Part shown: positions 6,704 through 11,911 of the stretch, piece after piece
Numbering within the stretch: the stretch's first letter is position 1
How the letters are laid out: each line of letters opens with the position of its first letter
Assembly (NCBI GenBank): GCA_945883455.1
Contig: CAMCXJ010000057.1
Coordinates: 1-11,911, forward strand
Origin: Prosthecobacter debontii
Lineage (GTDB): Bacteria > Verrucomicrobiota > Verrucomicrobiia > Verrucomicrobiales > Akkermansiaceae
Length of the DNA stretch: 11,911 nt
Direction: 5' to 3'
The notes under the pieces: model-generated
The model's database searches: none
What the model saw: the letters and a program-made list of their open reading frames with translations, nothing else
Told to the model about the DNA's origin: nothing
Program-made: the position numbers and the translations under genes

Positions 6704-7921
6704 ATGGCACGCCGCACAAAAATTCATGTCGGATTGGAAATCGGCACCAGCAAGACCTGTATCGTCGTCGGCGAGGTGAAGCCGGACAGCGCGGTGAAGA
6801 TCCTCGGAATCGGCGTGACGAAATCAGCTGGCGTGCGTAAAGGAGGTATCTCCGATTTTGTGCAGGCCCGCGCTTGCCTGAAGGATGCGTTGGCAAAAGC
6901 CGAGGATGCGAGCGATGTGGAGATTGGATCCGTATATCTCTCGGTGACAGGCGCCCACATGCAGGGCGTGAACAACCGCGGCACTTTCCGCCTGCCAGAC
7001 AACCAGCCAAATATCCTTCCGGAGCACCTTACGGAGGTTTGTAACATCGCCCGCGACGTGCATTACCCACAGGATCATGTCTGCCTTCACACGATCATCC
7101 GCAAGTATCTCGTCGACGGCCTTGAGCAATCCGCCTCTCCCATCGGCCTTTTCGCAAAGACCGTGGAGGCGGATTTTCACGTCGTCCACGGGATCGGTAA
7201 CCGCATCCAGAACTCGATTAAGCTCGTCCGCGAGTGCCCGATGGAAGTCGACGATATCGTCTTCGCACCCATCGCCACTGCACAAATGGCGCTTGACCGC
7301 GAACAGCGGCTACGCGGCGCTCTACTCATTGACATCGGCGGTGGCACAACGGATTACGTGCTTTATCTCGACGGTGCCATTGCCGCTTCGGGATGCATAC
7401 CCGTCGGTGGCGACCACGTCACCAACGACATTCACCTTGTCACCGGGCTACCGTTTTCCAAGGCAGAGAAGCTCAAGATATTGGAAGGTAATGCATCGTC
7501 GGATCCTGCGCTTTCGGTCGGTTACGCAAAACTGACAGATGAAAGTGGCTTCGCCGATGTGGAGGTGAAACGCGCGATCCTCAACGAAGTGATCCGCCAG
7601 CGGCTGGAGGAAACCCTTAAACTCGTGCACGAGCGCCTGCCGAAAGGAGCTGTGGAAAATATCGGTGCGGGTGTTTTCCTCACGGGAGGCACCAGCCTGA
7701 TGAACGGATTTTCCGAACTAGCCTTCGATGTCTTCGGTCGCGACATCTACCGTCCCGAGAATTCCAGCAACCCCGACTCCGATCACCCCTCATACAGGGA
7801 TCCTCGCTACGCCACGGCCATAGGCCTGATCCGCTATGCCCAGATTCTTGAGACAGAAAACACCAAGCCGCCCGGCTGCCTCGGAAAGCTATTCCGCCTT
7901 TTCTGGCCGTTTGGCCGCTAA
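6704..7921 (+). CDS. ftsA: Cell division protein FtsA
   Basis: FtsA is the actin-like ATPase that tethers FtsZ to the membrane and recruits later division proteins. At 405 residues it is close to the usual 400-440. Actin-fold motifs are visible: phosphate 1 LEIGTSKT (11-18), phosphate 2 DIGGGTTD (210-217), GGDHVTNDI (235-243) and the adenosine motif TGGTSLMNG (327-335). The SHS2/1C region lies at about 82-165. The tail ends in GCLGKLFRLFWPFGR (391-405), a basic/aromatic amphipathic helix typical of the FtsA membrane-targeting sequence, joined by a short linker. It begins 6 bp after ftsQ and ends 21 bp before ftsZ, so translation of the three is probably linked. Its expected ligand, the FtsZ C-terminal peptide, is present in the next gene. 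Confidence 0.97.
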   Translation: MARRTKIHVGLEIGTSKTCIVVGEVKPDSAVKILGIGVTKSAGVRKGGISDFVQARACLKDALAKAEDASDVEIGSVYLSVTGAHMQGVNNRGTFRLPDNQPNILPEHLTEVCNIARDVHYPQDHVCLHTIIRKYLVDGLEQSASPIGLFAKTVEADFHVVHGIGNRIQNSIKLVRECPMEVDDIVFAPIATAQMALDREQRLRGALLIDIGGGTTDYVLYLDGAIAASGCIPVGGDHVTNDIHLVTGLPFSKAEKLKILEGNASSDPALSVGYAKLTDESGFADVEVKRAILNEVIRQRLEETLKLVHERLPKGAVENIGAGVFLTGGTSLMNGFSELAFDVFGRDIYRPENSSNPDSDHPSYRDPRYATAIGLIRYAQILETENTKPPGCLGKLFRLFWPFGR

Positions 7922-7942
7922 CCCACGACCCCGAAACGAGAA

Positions 7943-9661
7943 ATGATTTCCTACTCCCGCGACTCCCGCGACTCACACGACTCACACGACTTCATCCCTG
8001 CCTCTTCAGTAAAGATCATCGGTCTCGGCGGTGCTGGGGCGAACATGCTCGAACGCATCGCCCTCGACAGCATGGAAGGCGCTGAATTATTGGCACTTAA
8101 CACCGACATCCGCACTCTGGCATCATGCCTTGCCAAGGATAAGATCCAGCTGGGTGTGAACCTCACCAAAGGCCTTGGCACCGGCGGCGATCCAGAACTC
8201 GGTCAGCAGGCGATGCTGGAGGCGGAAAACGCAGTCCGCGCCGCCCTCGTGGGGCAGCGCATCGTCTTTCTTTGCGCAGGGCTTGGTGGCGGCACCGGCT
8301 CCGGCGCGGCACCGATCGTAGCGCGCATAGCCCGCGAGGAAGGAGCGTTTGTTGTCGTCTTCGCGACCATGCCCTTTTTCTTCGAAGGCCGCCGCCGCCG
8401 CGAACAGGCGGAGACCTCGCTCAACCAGCTCACCGTCCTTTCCAACGCGCTCGTTACCTTCGACAACAATCGCATGGGCGAGCTTGTCCTAGCCAAGCAG
8501 GGCATCCATGAGGCCTTCGGCGCCGCAGACAGAATGATCTCCGAATCAATCAAGGCAGTGATCCGCCTCGTGATCCGCCCGGGCCTCATCAACGTCGGAC
8601 TGGATGACCTGATGTCTGCGCTGCGCACCACTCGCTCCCGTTGCCTTTTCGGATCAGGGATCGCCGATGGCAAGGATCGCGCATCGAAAGCACTCCGCAA
8701 CGCCCTTTCAAGCCCGTTGCTTGACCAAGGGGCGCTTCTCAAGGAAGCACAGACCGTGCTCGTCCATCTCTGCGGCGGCGAGTCGCTCACTCTGTTTGAA
8801 ATCGAGCTACTGATGGGCAGCCTCCAGAAGCATGTCCCGGAAACGGCGCACGTCCTTTTCGGCGCAGCGATCGATCCTGCCATGGGCGAGAACCTCTCCA
8901 TCACGCTGATCAGTGCGCTGCCGGAAGACTCGCTCAGCGTCGGCGGCAGTGCTTTAACCAACCAAATCCCGGAACCCCCTGTTAAGACGGAAAGTGAAGA
9001 GCCGGCTATCTTGGTGATCGAGCCCGCATTCCAAGAGATTGAACGGAATACCGAAGCTCCCATATCCATTGAAACCATTATCCCGGAGCAACCGCCGGAG
9101 GAAGTATCCTCGGCTGCCGATGGATCGGAAAATCATCCAGACACACTCGCGGAAACGATAGTGCGTTCTGGGCCGAACCCCGAGATCGGCATTCAGCCAA
9201 CTGCGCTTTTTCAGCAACGGGAGCAGGACGAACTTTCGCAGTCCCAGCCCGAAACGCCTAAAAAAGAGGATAGGCCGTTCGCGGAGTTCTCGACGATACA
9301 GCCCTCTTTAGATAATATACCTGAACTCGATCTACCAGAGAACAGTTCACACAGCACATTCATTTCAGGAGACCAACTAAAGAACCGTGCACCTGACAAG
9401 CCGCTCTGGGGCAAATCCGGGCCACCTTCCAAAGTCGAATCCGAAGACAGCGAACTTTCCGAGAAAAACATCACACCACCTTCTCCGCCCGCCAGAAAAG
9501 CTCCCGCCACGCAACTGAAGCTCGATCCAAAGTTCCCCAGCCCGCAAAGCGAACTCCCGTTCGATAATGCACCGAAAGGCCGATTCGAAGGAGAGAATCC
9601 CAACGTTTTTGACGGTGAGGATCTCGACCTACCACCCTTCCTGCGGAAGAAAAAATCCTGA
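7943..9661 (+). CDS. ftsZ: Cell division protein FtsZ with long linker and diverged core
   Basis: FtsZ is the tubulin-like GTPase that forms the division ring. The 572 residues contain an N-terminal charged repeat (4-16), the GTPase core (about 22-336), a roughly 220-residue Pro/Glu/Ser-rich linker (about 338-558) and a C-terminal peptide DLDLPPFLRKKKS (560-572), the FtsA-binding motif. Nucleotide loops are T1 GLGGAGANM (27-35), NTD (53-55), GLGTGGDPELG (77-87), the tubulin signature GGGTGSG (115-121) and MPFFFEG (143-149). The T7 loop reads NVGLDDL (217-223), where E. coli has NVDFADV, so the first catalytic-loop Asp (D209) is Gly, D212 is kept and a new Asp sits at the A211 position. The protein is much longer than E. 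coli FtsZ (383) because of the linker. The ATG at 7943 is the only start upstream of T1. It is the last gene of ftsQAZ and faces a convergent methyltransferase gene. Confidence 0.97.
   Translation: MISYSRDSRDSHDSHDFIPASSVKIIGLGGAGANMLERIALDSMEGAELLALNTDIRTLASCLAKDKIQLGVNLTKGLGTGGDPELGQQAMLEAENAVRAALVGQRIVFLCAGLGGGTGSGAAPIVARIAREEGAFVVVFATMPFFFEGRRRREQAETSLNQLTVLSNALVTFDNNRMGELVLAKQGIHEAFGAADRMISESIKAVIRLVIRPGLINVGLDDLMSALRTTRSRCLFGSGIADGKDRASKALRNALSSPLLDQGALLKEAQTVLVHLCGGESLTLFEIELLMGSLQKHVPETAHVLFGAAIDPAMGENLSITLISALPEDSLSVGGSALTNQIPEPPVKTESEEPAILVIEPAFQEIERNTEAPISIETIIPEQPPEEVSSAADGSENHPDTLAETIVRSGPNPEIGIQPTALFQQREQDELSQSQPETPKKEDRPFAEFSTIQPSLDNIPELDLPENSSHSTFISGDQLKNRAPDKPLWGKSGPPSKVESEDSELSEKNITPPSPPARKAPATQLKLDPKFPSPQSELPFDNAPKGRFEGENPNVFDGEDLDLPPFLRKKKS
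7952..7990 (+). repeat. 9-bp tandem repeat encoding the FtsZ N-terminus
   Basis: From codon 4 of ftsZ, four 9-bp units of form (T/G)AC-TC(C/A)-C(G/A)C follow each other: TACTCCCGC, GACTCCCGC, GACTCACAC, GACTCACAC, then a final GAC. They encode the alternating D-S-R / D-S-H stretch at residues 4-16, upstream of the first conserved beta strand. Units two to four begin GACTC. The frame-preserving period means unit gain or loss would only lengthen or shorten the tail. Confidence 0.85.
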
Positions 9662-9729
9662 TCATTCCCTGTGGATGGGACGTTGATTACTAGTCCGTCA
9701 TGGGGGGCATTTTTGTTACCCGTTTGTGA

Positions 9730-10464
9730 TCACCGCCGTCGCCATACCGTCAGCATCGAGCGCGTCCACTGGAACTTTCGTGCAGTCTCGCGGATCAGGA
9801 ACGGCTCATCGGCGCGTTTCACAAGATCAAAAGCGCCGCCGAGATGCCCTTGCAGCCACGCCAGCGTATCGCCCGACGGCCATTTTTCGGGAGCCGTAAA
9901 ACCCTCCAGCCAGGTGCAAGGCGTCGCCAGCACCAGCTCACCACCGGGATTTACAAGTGCAGGAATTCGTTCCAGTAAAAGAACGGGATCGGTAAGACGG
10001 CAGATCAGGTTTGCGGCATGCACACGATCAAAGGCGCCGATATCGCCGGGTAATGCCATGGCATCACCCTGCAAAAATGACACTTTAGTGAGGTCTAAAC
10101 CTTCTGGTAATTTCGCCGTGAGCCCGGTGGCTAGATGCCCTTCGTCACGGCGGACGTAATCTACCGTTTTCCCCTCGCGCAGGGTGTTCGCAGCATCGAT
10201 GAACGCCTGCGAGAAATCGATCCCGATAACATGGCTGCAACTACTAGACATCTCGTAGGTGGATCTTCCGACGGCGCAACCGAGATCAAGCCCACGCCCC
10301 GTATGATGCTTTGAAAAATGGAAGGTGGTTCGGACGGCGAAATCGAGCGCTCGTAACATGCCTTCTGGCCACGCTACATCCGGCGGCAGGATTTCCTCCG
10401 CCGTGCCGTAATGGAACAGCAGATACTCGGCGAGCACGCCCGGATCTTCGTAGATGTCGCTCAT
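9730..10464 (-). CDS. OvoA C-terminal-like 4-mercaptohistidine N1-methyltransferase, stand-alone
   Basis: This 244-residue class I SAM-dependent methyltransferase resembles the C-terminal domain of OvoA, which methylates the imidazole of 4-mercaptohistidine in the last step to ovothiol A. Shared features are LAEYLLFHYGTAEEILP (11-27), the SAM motif LDLGCAVGRS (59-68), GIDFSQAFIDAAN (81-93), QGDAMALP (132-139), AANLICRLTDP (150-160), NPGGELVLATP (172-182) with TWLEGF (184-189), and the end LIRETARKFQWTRSMLTVWRR. The N-terminal sulfoxide synthase part of OvoA is absent, and none is visible nearby. Either the synthase is encoded elsewhere, or the enzyme acts on another substrate. The start ATG (10462-10464) overlaps the stop of the EF-hand lipoprotein gene by 4 bp, indicating translational coupling. 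The gene converges on ftsZ. Family resemblance is strong; the actual substrate is unproven. Confidence 0.87.
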   Translation of the reverse strand: MSDIYEDPGVLAEYLLFHYGTAEEILPPDVAWPEGMLRALDFAVRTTFHFSKHHTGRGLDLGCAVGRSTYEMSSSCSHVIGIDFSQAFIDAANTLREGKTVDYVRRDEGHLATGLTAKLPEGLDLTKVSFLQGDAMALPGDIGAFDRVHAANLICRLTDPVLLLERIPALVNPGGELVLATPCTWLEGFTAPEKWPSGDTLAWLQGHLGGAFDLVKRADEPFLIRETARKFQWTRSMLTVWRRR

Positions 10465-10766
10465 GGCCGCTTCTTGATTTCCTTCACGGTCAGCTTCGCC
10501 TCGTCGAGCCTAGACATCCCCGTCTCAGCCTCTGCAAGCGAGATCCTGCCGTTCTTGCCGGTGTCGTAGAACGCGAGGATATCCGCTGCAGGCAATCCGC
10601 TCAACTCCTCGGCGTCCTTGAGTTCGGATAGCGTGAGCTGTCCGTCACCATTGTAATCCCACCGGTCGAACTTTTCAAGAAGGCCGATCATCTGGCGTTT
10701 CACTGGGCCGGGCTGTGGGGCGCACGCCGCGAGGGCGACGAGCGGGATAATGATAATGTATTTCAT
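10461..10766 (-). CDS. Small EF-hand lipoprotein
   Basis: The ATG at 10766 gives 101 residues beginning MKYIIIIPLVALAAC, a lipoprotein signal peptide with lipobox LAAC (12-15; lipidated C15). The frame is open further upstream, but only this start places the signal at the N-terminus. The mature part carries two EF-hand loops. The first, D37-YNGDGQLTLS-E48, has ideal calcium ligands at loop positions 1, 3, 5, 9 and 12. The second, D68-TGKNGRISLA-E79, keeps positions 1, 5 and 12 but has Gly at position 3. It is probably a membrane-anchored periplasmic calcium-binding protein; the partner is unknown. It is the first gene of a two-gene leftward unit, with its stop overlapping the methyltransferase start (ATGA), and is divergent from rlmH with 50 bp between. 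No link between calcium binding and the methyltransferase is known to me. Confidence 0.88.
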   Translation of the reverse strand: MKYIIIIPLVALAACAPQPGPVKRQMIGLLEKFDRWDYNGDGQLTLSELKDAEELSGLPAADILAFYDTGKNGRISLAEAETGMSRLDEAKLTVKEIKKRP

Positions 10767-10816
10767 GCTGATGAAAGAAGTTGGAGCCTGCGGCAGTCTT
10801 CTGCAAGTCTGAGCGT

Positions 10817-11260
10817 ATGAGATTTCGTATCGTTGTGGCGGGCAAGCCCGCGCTGAATTACGCAAAAACGGCCGTAGCGGATTACCTTAAACGAATGGTC
10901 CGGCACGGCGGATGTGAACTCGTTATGGTCAAAGCGGGTGATAGCGCATCCGTCTCCCCGCGCCTTCTGGAAGCTTCCCAAGGCTGCTACCGCATCGCCC
11001 TCGACGAGCGGGGCGAAACACCGGACACCCGCTCGCTCGCAGGGAAGATGGAAGCGTTGGAAATGAACGGTGAAGTAAAGACGGCTGCTTTCCTCATAGG
11101 CGCGGCGGATGGCCACACCCAGGAATTACGTAATGCCTGCGACATAGTTCTCTCCTTATCCAGACTCACCATGCAGCACGAACTCGCGCTAATCGTTCTG
11201 CTGGAGCAGCTCTACCGCCTCGCTTGCATCAAATCCGGTAGCCCATACCACCGGGATTGA
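10817..11260 (+). CDS. rlmH: 23S rRNA pseudouridine-1915 N3-methyltransferase RlmH
   Basis: RlmH is a SPOUT-class, dimeric SAM-dependent methyltransferase that acts on pseudouridine 1915 in helix 69 of 23S rRNA on assembled 70S ribosomes. The ATG at 10817 gives 147 residues starting MRFRIVVAGK, aligned with the family N-terminus; a longer frame from 10781 would add 12 unlike residues. Visible landmarks are Y23LKR, LDERGETPDT (62-71), FLIGAADG (92-99), LSLSRLTMQHELALIVLLEQLYR (112-134, given here as the SAM-knot region) and the conserved end PYHRD (143-147). The usual IGG-x-x-G glycine loop reads IGAADG, with the second Gly replaced by Ala. Length is slightly below the 155-160 of typical homologues. 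It is divergent from the EF-hand lipoprotein and convergent with the small lipoprotein gene, 41 bp away. Confidence 0.94.
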   Translation: MRFRIVVAGKPALNYAKTAVADYLKRMVRHGGCELVMVKAGDSASVSPRLLEASQGCYRIALDERGETPDTRSLAGKMEALEMNGEVKTAAFLIGAADGHTQELRNACDIVLSLSRLTMQHELALIVLLEQLYRLACIKSGSPYHRD

Positions 11261-11301
11261 GGCAAGATACTACAAGCAACAGATTAAGAAATCTATCGCG
11301 C

Positions 11302-11478
11302 TTAGCGGCGGTGCTGATTCTGCGGCAGCATGCTGAACTGCCCGCCTCCTTGGCCCGCTACCGGAACGTTCCACGGAATCCGGCTGCTTTCCGAAACAGG
11401 GCCAACTGGCTTCGTTTTTTCATCCGCGCAGGAGGGTAAGAAAATGACTGCTAGGGCGAGTATAGAAATTAGTTTCAT
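11302..11478 (-). CDS. Short lipoprotein with IPWN / GQGGGQF tail, unknown function
   Basis: The ATG at 11478 gives 58 residues. MKLISILALAVIFLPSC is a textbook lipoprotein signal with lipobox LPSC (14-17). A frame upstream of this start exists but would bury the signal. The mature 42 residues are polar: a short linker, then IPWNVPVAGQGGGQF (34-48) and MLPQNQHRR at the end. I have the impression that short lipoproteins with a similar PWN and Gly-rich tail occur in Verrucomicrobiae, but I cannot name a family. It lies 53 bp downstream of the beta-domain gene at the right edge, so the two may be co-transcribed, and it is convergent with rlmH. Being small, it could be missed or called from the longer frame. 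Confidence 0.72.
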   Translation of the reverse strand: MKLISILALAVIFLPSCADEKTKPVGPVSESSRIPWNVPVAGQGGGQFSMLPQNQHRR

Positions 11479-11531
11479 GAGTTTGAAGGACGCTCGGTTT
11501 GGATACGTTTCTAATGCAGTTGATTGAAAAC

Positions 11532-11911
11532 TCAATTTGCAGCTGGTTTCGCGAGGATCACGCTATCGCCTGGCTGAATGCGGACACCGGGTGAAATGGT
11601 CCTGTAGTCAATCTCGGCGATGGTCTGTGTAGGATCGATCGCGGAAGGATTCACTTTTCCGATCAGGCGTCCGTCGCGCTCTACCAGCAGAGTCGTCTGC
11701 GGGGTGAAACCAGAATTCGCTCCGGCACCGATCACAAGGAAACCCCAATCGCTGTCAACCGCAGTGACGCGCGCCTCCATGGCATTGCCACTGATGCGGG
11801 TATCGCGTGCACTTTTCCTCGCAACAAGGCGAGCTACGTCCTCCTGCTTTCCAGCGAGGCTCTTATTTGCACCATCGATTAAGGCAACAAGCTCCTCCAT
11901 TTTTGCATTCT
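11532..11911 (-). CDS. Beta-domain protein, probably secreted or envelope (5' end beyond window)
   Basis: The leftward frame is open to the right edge and shows the last 125 residues. An ATG at 11900 exists, but three further sense codons lie before the edge, so the true start is likely outside. The first ~35 visible residues are a charged helix, possibly the end of a coiled coil (MEELVALIDGANKSLAG, then EDVARLVARKSARD). The rest is a beta domain: AMEARVTAVDSDWGFLVIG, then SGFTPQTTLLVERDGRLIG, IAEIDYRTISPGVRIQPGD and a short tail. This resembles a C-terminal domain I associate with verrucomicrobial envelope proteins and, loosely, the MreC and FlgT C-terminal folds (G-F-V-V-I / G-V-x-x-G / R-x-G-x-x-I-G / I-x-x-G-D). 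Localization is inferred, since no N-terminus is visible. It lies upstream of the small lipoprotein gene on the same strand. Confidence 0.68.
   Translation of the reverse strand, partial: NAKMEELVALIDGANKSLAGKQEDVARLVARKSARDTRISGNAMEARVTAVDSDWGFLVIGAGANSGFTPQTTLLVERDGRLIGKVNPSAIDPTQTIAEIDYRTISPGVRIQPGDSVILAKPAAN

Noticed and set aside
6713..6728. TGGCAC-like start of a sigma-54 promoter at the ftsA start
   Set aside because: The -24 element match is not followed by a TTGC-type -12 at the right distance. Similar TGGCAC words inside ftsZ also lack it.
8203..9078. A 291-residue leftward frame opposite ftsZ
   Set aside because: It is Ser/Arg/Pro-rich without motifs, lies antisense to the conserved FtsZ core and is a shadow.
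9662..9729. Possible terminator between convergent ftsZ and the methyltransferase gene
   Set aside because: Only a 4-bp GGAC/GTCC stem with an 11-nt loop is present, and the T-run at 9710-9714 is not next to it.
11281..11294. AGATT/AATCT hairpin between rlmH and the small lipoprotein gene
   Set aside because: A 5-bp AT-rich stem with no following T-run is too weak to call a terminator.

Overview
The window looks chromosomal and comes from a Gram-negative-type bacterium, most likely a member of the Verrucomicrobiota (class Verrucomicrobiae). Several signs point there: an ftsQ-ftsA-ftsZ cluster whose FtsZ core is clearly diverged, a CAP-domain family and a C-terminal beta domain of kinds I associate with the Planctomycetes/Verrucomicrobia group, a small lipoprotein with a PWN/GQGGGQF-type tail, and very weak or absent Shine-Dalgarno sequences. 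Coding DNA is GC-rich. The phylum is inferred from family resemblance, not proven. I see no rRNA or tRNA gene, insertion sequence, CRISPR array or phage gene.

Layout. Positions 1-3933 hold a leftward three-gene block. A soluble PAS-containing NtrB-like histidine kinase is followed by an NtrC-type sigma-54 activator and then by a polytopic GT39/ArnT-like membrane protein that runs off the left edge. Only about 66 bp separate this block from rightward manC (4000-5082), the mannose-1-phosphate guanylyltransferase that makes GDP-mannose. Behind manC, at about 5083-5506, is a stretch of CAP (SCP/PR-1-like) coding sequence with no signal peptide and an abrupt C-terminus, probably a gene remnant. 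A strong sigma-70-like promoter near 5608-5635 then leads into ftsQ, ftsA and ftsZ (5714-9661), the division operon.

Right part. Converging on ftsZ is a leftward pair: an EF-hand lipoprotein (10766-10461) whose stop overlaps the start of a stand-alone methyltransferase that closely resembles the C-terminal methyltransferase domain of the ovothiol enzyme OvoA. Rightward rlmH (10817-11260) diverges from it. A leftward pair closes the window: a secreted-type beta-domain protein cut by the right edge, and a 58-residue lipoprotein.

How the genes fit together. FtsA and FtsZ form the membrane-tethered division ring: FtsA ends in an amphipathic helix and FtsZ carries the usual C-terminal peptide after a long linker. 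FtsQ is the periplasm-facing link to septal wall synthesis. ManC and the GT39-like protein both fit surface glycan building, and the kinase/activator pair may control the latter. No mur or ddl gene adjoins ftsQAZ here, unlike many bacterial dcw clusters. I found no clear multi-gene novel system. The best leads are the CAP remnant, the altered FtsZ T7 loop and N-terminal repeat, and the orphan OvoA-like methyltransferase.
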